Shown: positions 1 through 8,048 of the stretch, piece by piece
Position numbering within the stretch: position 1 is the stretch's first letter
Layout of the letters: every line of letters begins with the position of its first letter
Assembly (NCBI GenBank): GCA_007095845.1
Contig: SFBI01000127.1
Coordinates: 1-46,882 of the forward strand
Direction: 5' to 3'
Source: Microcystis aeruginosa Ma_MB_S_20031200_S102
GTDB lineage: Bacteria > Cyanobacteriota > Cyanobacteriia > Cyanobacteriales > Microcystaceae
DNA length: 46,882 nt
Translations under genes and position numbers: made by a program
Notes under the pieces: model-generated
The model's input: only the letters and a program-made list of their open reading frames with translations
The model's database searches: none
What the model was told of the DNA's origin: nothing

Positions 1-41
1 GTAGAGATATAATTTTCTTATCTTCTTTCCCCCTTTCTTCG

Positions 42-3000
42 ATGGTATCCTTACTAAAAAAGCTCTGGAATTGGCTAAAATCGCTCTTTATTGCCAGTCC
101 GAAGGCAATTAACCCCAAAAAAGTCCAAAATACTCCTCCAGAACCCAGCGATGGGGAATATGAAGGGATATTGATGGGGTTATTCGAGCAGGTGGCGGCG
201 GGAACCACTACCGGCGGATTACGGGGATGGCTATACAGTCGCCATTGTGACGATAAAAAGCTGGCGCGGTGGTTAGGGGTCAAAAGCGAGGAATGGCTAC
301 GGTATCCAGAAGATTATCAAACTTTAGGGCGGGATCTGGCGGCTTTAGGGAAGGTGATGACGGGAAATCTGGGGGAAGTATCCCAACGGATTAGCCTCCA
401 GTTACGCGACGCGGTGAGGGATGTTTCTGGTGTGGAGGAGGAAAATCTAGGCTCAAAGGAGACGGATTTAACGGAAGTGGTTCAGGATGCCGAATTCTGG
501 TTTGAGCAAGGATACCAGAAAGTAATCAATGGGGATTTTATCGGCGCGATCGCATCCTACGATCGAGCTTTAGAAATTAAACCCGATGACCATCTAGCTT
601 GGTACAAACGAGGGAATGCGTTAGGTAATTTAGGCAGATTTGAACAAGCGATCGCATCCTACGATCGAGCTTTAGAAATTAAACCCGATGACCCTGATGC
701 TTGGAACAACCGAGGGAGTGCGTTAGGTAATTTAGGCAGATTGGCAGAAGCGATCGCATCCTATGATCGAGCTTTAGAAATTAAACCCGATGACCACTAT
801 GCTTGGAATAGTCGAGGGGTTACACTAAACAATTTAGGGCGGTATGAAGAAGCGCTTGCTTCCTCTGACAAGGCTTTAGAAATTAAACCCGATTTTTATC
901 ATGCTTGGTATGTCCGAGGATTTGCACTAAACGGTTTAGGCAGATTTGAACAAGCGATCGCATCTTGCGATCAAGCTTTAGAAATGAAACCCGATTACCC
1001 TAATGCTTGGAGCAGCCGAGGGATTGCGTTATATAATCTAGGCAGATTTGCAGAAGCGATCGCATCCTACGATCGAGCTTTAGAAATTAAACCCGATGAC
1101 CACTATGCTTGGCACATCCGAGGGGCTGCGTTAAGGAATTTAGGCAGATTTGAACAAGCGATCGCATCCTACGATCGAGCTTTAGAATTTAAACCCGATG
1201 ACCATGAAGCTTGGAACAACCGAGGGGTTGCGTTAGCTGATTTAGGCAGATTAGAAGAAGCGATCGCATCCTACGATCGAGCTTTAGAAATTAAACCCGA
1301 TTTCCATGAAGCTTGGAACAACCGAGGGATTGAGTTAAAGAATTTAGGCAGATTAGAAGAAGCGATCGCATCCTACGATCGAGCTTTAGAAATTAAACCC
1401 GATTACCATGAAGCTTGGTACGGCCGAGGGACGGCCGTTTGTTCTCTGAGTAAAAATCGCATTTCTACTCCCAGTCTAGAAGCTCTTATTTACCGTAAAC
1501 CGATAGTAGCCCTTAATGACCGAGAACCCCATATTTTCGCCCTCCGGGAGGCACTTCCCCACCTCATTCAAGGATCGCCTCCGTGGGGGCAAATTTATCG
1601 CTATCTAGGGCAAGCTTATCTGGAACATTCCCAGTATAAAGAGAAAGCTAGTCCCTATTGGCGCGAAGCAATCCGACATTATCAAATCGCTTTACCGATT
1701 CTCAGCGAAAAAGACTTCCCCGAAGATCATTTAAAAATTCTGCAAGGATTGATCCGCGCTCATCTTTCCCTACAGGAAATCCCTGAAGCGCGATTCTATC
1801 AACAACAGGGGCGCCACCTTTTCACCCGACTACGCGCCCAGAAACGGGATAAACCGGCTTTTGAGAGAAAATTCAGCAGTTTTAGTCACCTAGAAATCGA
1901 TTTACTGATCGAGGAAAATCATCCCCTAGACGCAATTGAACAGGCAGAATTTTATAAAAATCGTTGTTTGACTTGGATTCTCGATAATTGGCAAGAAAAC
2001 CCCACCAGTCCCGATTATGCCACTATCCAAAGCCTGACCAGTCCGAATAAGGCGATTATTTACTGGTATCTCAGCGAGGACAATCTCACCACCTTTATTA
2101 TCACCGCAGAGGCTGATCCCGTCATTGTCGAGCCAGAACAGCGCCGTCAACCAGCGCAACAGTTTCGGACTTGGTTAACTGAATGGGATAAACAATACCT
2201 TGACTATGCCAGTAAAAAAGAAACCGAGAATAAACAAAATCACCCCTGGAGATTGTCACTTAACAGCCGTTTTGCCCAATTAAAGCGGATTTTACAGATC
2301 GATAAAATTCTCGAACCTTTGCCGGTTTCCGTTGATTCCCTGATTCTCATCCCCCACCGGGATCTGCACCGCTTCCCCCTACATACCCTCTTCCCCGAAA
2401 AATACACCGCCACCTATCTCCCCTCTGCTCAGGTCGGTTTGCGTCCCCAGTCCGGCGATTTCTCCTATTCTCCCCTCCTCAGCGTCGAAGACCCCAAAAC
2501 GGAACAAAAACCCATGGATTTCGCCCAACTGGAATCAGCGATTATTAGCCATATCCTGCAACCGAGCCAGAGAATTAGCCCGGAAAAGGCCTCACGGGAA
2601 AACGTCCGCAAAGCCCTCGAAAATGCCCATAAAACCTTTCATTTCACTGGTCACGGCTTTTATGACTCTTTTCGTCCCCAGGAGTCTGCGATCGCCCTTA
2701 GCGATGGTTTATTAACCGTCCGGGATATCAACAAGCTCCACCTCTCTAGTTACCGTCTCGTCTGTCTGGCTGCCTGTGAAACCGCTCTCACCGGTAAGGA
2801 TGGCATTACCACCGAATACGTCGGCCTCGTCAGTGCTTTCTTGGCAGCCGGTGCGACTAATGTAGTCAGTACCCTCTGGCCGGTGAAGGAGATTTCTAGC
2901 GCTTGGTTTATGATTAACTTTTATCAAAGATTATTAGCGGGTGAATCCCCAGCCCTAGCTTTGAAAAATACACAAAATTGGTTAAAAAATATCACTTGGC

Positions 3001-3182
3001 AGCAATTAGCTCACTGGATCGAGCAACTTAGACAACTTCCCTCCCTAACGGAAGGGGTCGATCGACTGGAGGCGCGGGCGGCGAATATTTTAAAGGAAGG
3101 CAGTACAATAGGGCTAGATCAGCTAACAGAATATAGCGATCCTTACTATTGGGCAGCCTATACCCTGACTGGACAGGACTAA
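42..3182 (+). CDS. TPR-repeat CHAT-domain (caspase-like) protein
   Basis: A 1046-residue protein. The N-terminus is a short amphipathic, basic-aromatic stretch, followed by a region of about 100 residues I do not recognise. About nine near-identical 34-residue TPR units follow (roughly residues 150-465), each ending in ...KPD(D/Y/F)xxAW. A helical linker leads to a C-terminal CHAT domain (about 720-1046). CHAT proteins are clan CD cysteine peptidases related to caspases and to cyanobacterial HetF. The expected dyad is present: His871 in FTGHGF and Cys912 in LAACETAL, so an active protease is plausible. The reading frame stays open to the window edge and no Shine-Dalgarno precedes the ATG at 42, so the start could lie further upstream. 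Two small membrane-protein genes follow at spacings of 3 and 7 bases and probably share the transcript. The substrate is unknown; TPRs normally bind a partner protein. Confidence 0.9.
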   Translation: MVSLLKKLWNWLKSLFIASPKAINPKKVQNTPPEPSDGEYEGILMGLFEQVAAGTTTGGLRGWLYSRHCDDKKLARWLGVKSEEWLRYPEDYQTLGRDLAALGKVMTGNLGEVSQRISLQLRDAVRDVSGVEEENLGSKETDLTEVVQDAEFWFEQGYQKVINGDFIGAIASYDRALEIKPDDHLAWYKRGNALGNLGRFEQAIASYDRALEIKPDDPDAWNNRGSALGNLGRLAEAIASYDRALEIKPDDHYAWNSRGVTLNNLGRYEEALASSDKALEIKPDFYHAWYVRGFALNGLGRFEQAIASCDQALEMKPDYPNAWSSRGIALYNLGRFAEAIASYDRALEIKPDDHYAWHIRGAALRNLGRFEQAIASYDRALEFKPDDHEAWNNRGVALADLGRLEEAIASYDRALEIKPDFHEAWNNRGIELKNLGRLEEAIASYDRALEIKPDYHEAWYGRGTAVCSLSKNRISTPSLEALIYRKPIVALNDREPHIFALREALPHLIQGSPPWGQIYRYLGQAYLEHSQYKEKASPYWREAIRHYQIALPILSEKDFPEDHLKILQGLIRAHLSLQEIPEARFYQQQGRHLFTRLRAQKRDKPAFERKFSSFSHLEIDLLIEENHPLDAIEQAEFYKNRCLTWILDNWQENPTSPDYATIQSLTSPNKAIIYWYLSEDNLTTFIITAEADPVIVEPEQRRQPAQQFRTWLTEWDKQYLDYASKKETENKQNHPWRLSLNSRFAQLKRILQIDKILEPLPVSVDSLILIPHRDLHRFPLHTLFPEKYTATYLPSAQVGLRPQSGDFSYSPLLSVEDPKTEQKPMDFAQLESAIISHILQPSQRISPEKASRENVRKALENAHKTFHFTGHGFYDSFRPQESAIALSDGLLTVRDINKLHLSSYRLVCLAACETALTGKDGITTEYVGLVSAFLAAGATNVVSTLWPVKEISSAWFMINFYQRLLAGESPALALKNTQNWLKNITWQQLAHWIEQLRQLPSLTEGVDRLEARAANILKEGSTIGLDQLTEYSDPYYWAAYTLTGQD
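543..1420 (+). repeat. 102-base tandem repeats encoding TPR units
   Basis: About nine tandem units of 102 bases encode the TPR units of the CHAT protein. They are nearly identical at DNA level over the second helix of each unit, which implies recent expansion or gene conversion. Eight of the nine units carry a HIP1 octamer (GCGATCGC) at the same codons (xAIAS). The fourth unit has lost it. Confidence 0.9.
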
Positions 3183-3185
3183 CTT

Positions 3186-3725
3186 ATGGAAATTCCCAAA
3201 ACAATTATCGATCTTGAAGCGCTGCTAATCGCCCTCGCACAGCAGACTGAACCCTTGCCAGAATATCTACAGCGATCGCTCAAAGAAATTGAACGATTAT
3301 TAAAGGAAGAACAACCCCAGGCAGCAACACAATTGCGGCAACTTGTCAAGGATTATCCTCCCCTAGAAAAAGCTTATAAAAAAGCGATCGAAGAGTTAGA
3401 CGCAGCCTATGCTAACCAAGAACGCACCAAAAGTTTAAGCGTCACTTTTCCCGATAGTTTAGATTTCGAGGCCCTATTTATTAATGATGTTATTCCTAGC
3501 CAAGATTGGGTAAAAACTGCCCAAAAATTAATCCGATCCCCCCTTGATCAGGAGGGTGCTGATTCCCCTCGATTTTGGGATAAAGCCGATCGCCTGATGG
3601 TGGTAACGGTGGGAGGTGCGGCCCTAGGGGGATCGATTGCGGGAGTTTACGGCGCGATTATCGGCGCAGTATTAGCGGCAGGCTGCGGATGGTATATTAC
3701 TTTTAGGAAAACAAAATCAGCATAA
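3186..3725 (+). CDS. CHAT-associated protein with C-terminal glycine-zipper membrane segment
   Basis: A 179-residue protein of no family I can name. The first 130 residues are mostly helical and charged (repeated Leu/Glu/Lys, coiled-coil-like around 20-75). The C-terminus (about 137-172) is a long hydrophobic stretch rich in small residues, with GGAALGGSIAG followed by GAIIGAVLAAGCG, which gives stacked GxxxG motifs typical of glycine zippers in oligomeric membrane proteins. It ends in a short basic tail (FRKTKSA). The ATG lies 3 bases after the CHAT gene's stop, so translational coupling is likely. A membrane-inserting partner or substrate of the CHAT protease is my inference. A plain membrane anchor for the complex is the alternative. 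Confidence 0.75.
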   Translation: MEIPKTIIDLEALLIALAQQTEPLPEYLQRSLKEIERLLKEEQPQAATQLRQLVKDYPPLEKAYKKAIEELDAAYANQERTKSLSVTFPDSLDFEALFINDVIPSQDWVKTAQKLIRSPLDQEGADSPRFWDKADRLMVVTVGGAALGGSIAGVYGAIIGAVLAAGCGWYITFRKTKSA

Positions 3726-3732
3726 ATTTTTG

Positions 3733-4041
3733 ATGAAGATTGTTAACATTGAAAACTTTCTTTTGTTAATCGGAACCGTGCTTATTACCGCAAGCGTGGC
3801 AATCGTTACAAGAAAACAGCAGCGAGGGGGAAACAATAAATCTTATCTAGAAATTATTTTCGTTTCTGGGTTAAGTTTATCGGCTGTCTTGGCAATGTCT
3901 AAGGTGGTCCATAAAGTGTTAACCGATGAAAATTTTCAGAATTGTCTTGGCTCGGATAGTCAAATCCTTCTTTTGTTAGCTGCTGTTCTCGGTATCTTTA
4001 TTTCTATTAAAGAGATTTGTAAATTATTTAAAGCGAACTAA
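3733..4041 (+). CDS. Small three-helix membrane protein, CHAT-operon member
   Basis: About 102 residues with three predicted transmembrane segments: near 6-22 (FLLLIGTVLITASVAIV), 36-55 (IIFVSGLSLSAVLAMS) and 77-97 (ILLLLAAVLGIFIS), separated by a basic loop (TRKQQRGGNNK). No family recognised. I chose the ATG at 3733; a TTG at 3730 in the same frame would add one residue. It starts 7 bases after the preceding stop and is the last gene of the three-gene set before a palindromic repeat block. There is no clear Shine-Dalgarno, so coupling to the upstream gene would be needed. Confidence 0.6.
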   Translation: MKIVNIENFLLLIGTVLITASVAIVTRKQQRGGNNKSYLEIIFVSGLSLSAVLAMSKVVHKVLTDENFQNCLGSDSQILLLLAAVLGIFISIKEICKLFKAN

Positions 4042-4100
4042 TAGGAATACCAGCTTTACCCATATCTAAAAGTTATACTAAATCCTGTGGAGAAGGTTTT

Positions 4101-4211
4101 GATCCCCCCTTGATCCCCCCTTAATAAGGGGGGCGCTGATCCCCCCTTGATCCCCCCTTAATAAGGGGGGCGCTGATCCCCCCTTGATCCCCCCTTAATA
4201 AGGGGGGCGCT
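4101..4211 (+). repeat. Three 37-base palindromic tandem repeats
   Basis: Three consecutive, apparently identical 37-base units each contain GATCCCCCCTT twice and the palindrome CCCCCCTTAATAAGGGGGG. Each unit can form a strong hairpin. The array lies between the convergent 3' ends of the CHAT operon and fabI, so it may act as a bidirectional terminator or be a cyanobacterial spacer repeat. Confidence 0.9.
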
Positions 4212-4240
4212 GATGGTTTTTAACACCTACCTACTTAAAA

Positions 4241-5017
4241 CTACATTCCCATAATTTCGTAACCAGAATCTACATAAATAATCTGTCCGGTAATACCACT
4301 AGCAAGATCACTGGCTAAAAAAGCGGCCGTATTTCCCACCTCAATTTGTGTCACTGTGCGATGTAAAGGAGCGATTTCTTCCACATGATGGATCATATCA
4401 AGAATTCCCCCCACGGCCGAAGATGCTAAGGTGCGAATTGGACCGGCGGAAATACCGTTAACTCGGATCTTTTGGCCCCCTAATTCCGCGGCTAAATAGC
4501 GAACACTCATTTCTAAACCAGCTTTTGCCACCCCCATTAAATTATAGTTAGGAATTACCTTGACACCACCGAGATAGGTAAGAGTAATAATACTTCCCCC
4601 TTCCGTCATCAAAGGTTTAGCCGATCGCGCTAGACGGGTTAGGGAAAAAGTGCTAATATCTAGGGACTTAGTGAAAGCTTCCCGGGGAATGGCGGTAAAA
4701 TCGCCCGTTAAACCCTCTTTATCGGCAAAAGCGAGACAGTGAATCAAAATATCCAGTTTACCCCATTTTTCCGCCACTGTAGCGAAAGTATCTTCTACCT
4801 GTTGGTCATTTTGGACATCGCAGGGGACATAAAAAGCGGGATTAAGTTCATCGGCCAATTCTCGCACTTTTTTCTCAAAGCGGCCTTTTTCGTCGGGGAG
4901 ATAGGTGACACCGATATTTGCACCAGCTTGATGGAGTTGTTGGGCAATTCCCCAAGCGATCGAGCGATTATTGGCAATTCCTGTCACTAGGGCGTTTTTT
5001 CCCGTTAAATCTAACAT
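4241..5017 (-). CDS. fabI: Enoyl-[acyl-carrier-protein] reductase (NADH)
   Basis: Catalyses the last, NAD(P)H-dependent reduction of each fatty-acid elongation cycle in the cytosol (type II FAS). With the start at MLDLTGKNALVTGIAN the protein has 258 residues, the normal FabI length. The open frame extends 38 codons upstream but that part is not FabI-like. The FabI-type nucleotide site GIANNRSIAWG is at 13-23. The catalytic residues are Tyr148, Tyr158 and Lys165, in the spacing Y-x6-K (YNLMGVAK). It is transcribed divergently from ntcA, and a candidate promoter (TTGCTG, 18 bases, TATTAT) lies about 60 bases upstream of the start. Confidence 0.96.
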   Translation of the reverse strand: MLDLTGKNALVTGIANNRSIAWGIAQQLHQAGANIGVTYLPDEKGRFEKKVRELADELNPAFYVPCDVQNDQQVEDTFATVAEKWGKLDILIHCLAFADKEGLTGDFTAIPREAFTKSLDISTFSLTRLARSAKPLMTEGGSIITLTYLGGVKVIPNYNLMGVAKAGLEMSVRYLAAELGGQKIRVNGISAGPIRTLASSAVGGILDMIHHVEEIAPLHRTVTQIEVGNTAAFLASDLASGITGQIIYVDSGYEIMGM

Positions 5018-5074
5018 AGTTCTCGTTTCTCTTACAAAAATCTCCCCAATAGCCGACCCCAGCGAGATTCGGTA

Positions 5075-5105
5075 TAATAGGGATACAGATAACGGGGCAG
5101 CAATG
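5075..5105 (-). promoter_or_regulatory. Candidate fabI promoter
   Basis: On the minus strand TTGCTG is followed after 18 bases by TATTAT, giving a predicted 5' leader of about 50 bases before the fabI ATG. The same bases read TATAAT on the plus strand (5073-5078), which could serve ntcA with a leader of about 145 bases. This is a sequence match only. Confidence 0.35.
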
Positions 5106-5231
5106 ATCACCCCTTCCCCATTGTCTGGCAAAAAGCGCCCAAAACTTTTCCCAGTTTAGGCAGCGGTTATGTTTAATAGAGGTGACACTCGTTGGATAAT
5201 AAAAACAATTTTCCCCTTTTCTGGATGTGAG

Positions 5232-5909
5232 ATGGACTTATCATTAATACAAGATAAACCCCTAGCAGATGTGTTCCGTCGAATCGGCAGCGGCAATTTC
5301 CCCCCGGTGGTGGAATTGTTCGAGCGCGGCAAAACTATCTTTTTCCCCGGAGATCCCGCTGAAAGAGTCTATTTTTTGCTGAAAGGAGCCGTTAAGTTGT
5401 CGCGAGTCTATGAAGCGGGAGAAGAAATTACCGTGGCTCTACTGCGGGAAAATAGCGTCTTTGGTGTGCTATCCTTACTGACTGGTCAGCGATCGGATCG
5501 TTTTTATCATGCCGTGGCTTTTACTCCGGTAGAATTACTCTCGGCCCCGATCGAGCAGGTAGAAAGATCCCTCCGCAATAATCCCGATTTATCAATGTTG
5601 ATGCTGCAGGGTTTGTCCTCGCGGATTCTGCAAACGGAAATGATGATCGAAACCTTAGCTCACCGGGATATGGGTTCACGTTTGGTTAGTTTTTTATTAA
5701 TTCTCTGTCGTGATTTTGGGGTTCCCACCACCGATGGCATCCGGGTGGATCTAAAATTGTCTCACCAAGCGATCGCAGAAGCGATCGGTTCTACCCGCGT
5801 CACTGTCACCCGTTTATTGGGAGAGCTGCGGGATCAGGAAATGGTCTCAATTTACAAGAAGAAAATTACCGTCCATAATCCCGTCGCTCTCAGTCAACAA
5901 TTTACTTAA
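5232..5909 (+). CDS. ntcA: Global nitrogen regulator NtcA
   Basis: CRP/FNR-family activator that controls nitrogen assimilation genes in cyanobacteria in response to 2-oxoglutarate and PipX. I place the start at the ATG giving [15 protein letters not shown], 225 residues, the usual NtcA length; the frame is open upstream but that stretch is not conserved. The cyclic-nucleotide-type effector domain contains the hallmark [20 protein letters not shown]. The C-terminal winged helix-turn-helix contains [20 protein letters not shown], and the tail ends LSQQFT as in other NtcA proteins. A DUF3084 gene follows after 7 bases. No exact autoregulatory GTA-N8-TAC site was found upstream; the nearest is GTA-N9-TAC at 5072-5086. 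Confidence 0.97.
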   Translation: MDLSLIQDKPLADVFRRIGSGNFPPVVELFERGKTIFFPGDPAERVYFLLKGAVKLSRVYEAGEEITVALLRENSVFGVLSLLTGQRSDRFYHAVAFTPVELLSAPIEQVERSLRNNPDLSMLMLQGLSSRILQTEMMIETLAHRDMGSRLVSFLLILCRDFGVPTTDGIRVDLKLSHQAIAEAIGSTRVTVTRLLGELRDQEMVSIYKKKITVHNPVALSQQFT

Positions 5910-5916
5910 ATTCTGG

Positions 5917-7404
5917 ATGACTAGCGCTTATATTTTAGTTTTGGCCATCGTGGTTTTAGGTGGTCTGATAGCTGCGGTTGGTGATCGCATAGGTAGTCGT
6001 ATCGGTAAGAAAAGGATGCGTTTATTTAATCTGCGTCCGAAACAAACCGCCACTTTGATGACGATTGTAACGGGAATTTTTATCGCCGGTTCGACTTTAA
6101 TTGTCTTGTTTGCTTCTAGTAAATCCCTACGTCAAGGGGTTTTTGAACTGGATCGCCTTTTAAATGAACGTCGTACCGCTATTAAGGATTTAGAAAGTCA
6201 GGTCAGAAAAACCACCGAACAAAAAAATCAGGTGGAAAAGGCTTTAAAAACGGCTAAAAGTGAACAGATAGCTGTGCAGAAACGTCTAGAGGTTCTTAAT
6301 AAAAATTATCAGGCTTCTCGTCAACGTTTGCGATTAGTTTCGGGACAGTTGGAAAAGTTTCGCAAGGAAGTGGCTAATTTAAATAATGAACGAGTTATTT
6401 TAACTAATCAAAAGGCACAGTTAAGCAGTCAACGGGATCAATTGTCCCAACAAAAATCAATTCTTTCTAGTCAGATCAATCAACTACAAACCACCCTTCA
6501 AGTTAGAGATAAAGAGTTAGCTAATCAACAAAAGTTATTAACAACCAGACAAGCGCGACTTCAACAGTTGGAAACTCAACAAAAAACCCTACAGCTAGAA
6601 ATTGATCGCCGGGATCAACGTATTGGAGAACTCGATCGATCGATTGTGGATAAAAATTTTGCTTTGGAACAGCGCGAGGGAAAATTAAAGGATTTAGAAA
6701 CCCAAATGGCTTTTCTTAAGCGGGAAGTGGAAGTTTTAGAACAATACTATCAAACCTATCAAGAATTGCGGGAAAAACAAATCGCTATTTTCCGGGGACA
6801 GGTGTTATCTTTTGGAGCTTTTCGTATTGTTGATCCCCAAGCTATTGTCACCGTTATCGATAAGTTATTGCGGGAAGCGAATATGAATGCTATCCGTGCT
6901 ACCCAACCAAATCAGCCTAATTTTGACCAGCGTTTAATTAAGATCACAAAAGCACAGGTAGAACAGTTAAGTCAACAATTACAGGACGGTAAAGAATATG
7001 TGGTGAGAATCCTTTCCGCAGGTAATTATGTTTTAGGAGAAAGCGAGATTCGTGTCTTTGCTGATGTGGTTCCCAATCAAAGAGTTTTTGAAGAGAAACA
7101 GGTAATCGCTGCCGTTTCTATTGATCCGCAAAATATGACAGAAGAAGACCTGCAAAAGCGTTTAGATTTACTTTTAGCTTCGGCTCAATTTCGCGCTAGA
7201 AGTGCGGGAGTTTTAGGGTCAATTCAAGTGGAAGATGGTTTATTAACTACGGTAGTTAACTTTATTGGTCAAGTGAAAAAGTCGGGTAATTCCATCGAGA
7301 CACTTGAGGCAGTTGCTGCTAGTAAAACTAATACATCTGGACCTTTAACCTTGCGTTTAGTGGCGGTCAAAAATGGTAAAATTGTTTTTAGTACGTCTTC
7401 TTAA
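5917..7404 (+). CDS. DUF3084 membrane-anchored coiled-coil protein
   Basis: A 495-residue protein with two N-terminal transmembrane helices (about 3-24 and 46-67) separated by a basic loop. A long Gln/Leu-rich coiled coil follows (about 75-280, many LxxQxxxL heptads), then a C-terminal globular part of about 200 residues typical of DUF3084. The family is found in cyanobacteria and its function is not established. It starts 7 bases after ntcA, so cotranscription is likely, though a role in nitrogen control is not shown by the sequence. An envelope-spanning scaffold is a reasonable guess from the architecture. Confidence 0.85.
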   Translation: MTSAYILVLAIVVLGGLIAAVGDRIGSRIGKKRMRLFNLRPKQTATLMTIVTGIFIAGSTLIVLFASSKSLRQGVFELDRLLNERRTAIKDLESQVRKTTEQKNQVEKALKTAKSEQIAVQKRLEVLNKNYQASRQRLRLVSGQLEKFRKEVANLNNERVILTNQKAQLSSQRDQLSQQKSILSSQINQLQTTLQVRDKELANQQKLLTTRQARLQQLETQQKTLQLEIDRRDQRIGELDRSIVDKNFALEQREGKLKDLETQMAFLKREVEVLEQYYQTYQELREKQIAIFRGQVLSFGAFRIVDPQAIVTVIDKLLREANMNAIRATQPNQPNFDQRLIKITKAQVEQLSQQLQDGKEYVVRILSAGNYVLGESEIRVFADVVPNQRVFEEKQVIAAVSIDPQNMTEEDLQKRLDLLLASAQFRARSAGVLGSIQVEDGLLTTVVNFIGQVKKSGNSIETLEAVAASKTNTSGPLTLRLVAVKNGKIVFSTSS

Positions 7405-7411
7405 AAGATAG

Positions 7412-8002
7412 CTAAAGTTGGGAGTTGAGATTAAAATCAATTCCTTCGTAAATATCGGCAAGATTTAAGCTAATTTCTAAAGAATCTAGGGATATAATTC
7501 CCCTTGCTGGGGTGTATTCTTGTAATAACCAATTATTTTCTGAGGTTTTGCTATAGGATTCTATTAATATCTCCCCTTGACTGACGAGAAGATATTGGTT
7601 TAATTGGGGTATAGAACGATAATAACGGAATTTATCACCCCGATCATAACTAGAGGTGGAAGGGGATAAAACTTGGATAATTACACAGGGATTTAAAATT
7701 TCATCGTTGCGATTATCACTAAATAATGGTTCCCCAGCAATGATCATTAAATCTGGGTATAAACCGCGATTATATTGGGGTATCCATAGACGTAGATCGC
7801 TAGATTGAAGACGATAATTAGTTCCTCTTAAAGCTAATTTTAGCAGGACAATAAGATTAATGAGAATACTATTATGATTGATGCTTCCCCCCGTCATCTC
7901 GATAATTTCCCCGTCGTGATATTCGTGTTTAGTTTCCGCTCTAGTTTCTAGGTTGCGATATTCTTCTAAGCTGAGAATTTCGGGAGGAGATGAAGTCAAC
8001 AT
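7412..8002 (-). CDS. Uma2 family (DUF820) putative endonuclease
   Basis: A 196-residue PD-(D/E)XK-fold protein of the Uma2 family, present in many copies in cyanobacteria. Signature segments are KHEYHDGEIIEMTGGS with NHN after it, SSDLRLWIP, YPDLMIIAGEP, and VIIQVLSPSTSSYDRGDKF, which supplies the acidic and Lys residues of the nuclease core. Its substrate is unknown. It is convergent with the DUF3084 gene (stops 7 bases apart) and appears to be a stand-alone gene. Confidence 0.88.
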   Translation of the reverse strand: MLTSSPPEILSLEEYRNLETRAETKHEYHDGEIIEMTGGSINHNSILINLIVLLKLALRGTNYRLQSSDLRLWIPQYNRGLYPDLMIIAGEPLFSDNRNDEILNPCVIIQVLSPSTSSYDRGDKFRYYRSIPQLNQYLLVSQGEILIESYSKTSENNWLLQEYTPARGIISLDSLEISLNLADIYEGIDFNLNSQL

Positions 8003-8048
8003 TTTTCTAGATTAGATATTCTTTTATTTAATCATAACACAATTAATG

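Noticed and set aside
543-1420. CRISPR-like regular repeats
   Set aside because: The 102-base periodicity is continuous, coding and without unique spacers; it encodes TPR units.
5072-5086. NtcA autoregulatory site
   Set aside because: The spacing is GTA-N9-TAC, one base longer than the GTA-N8-TAC consensus, so I do not call it a site.
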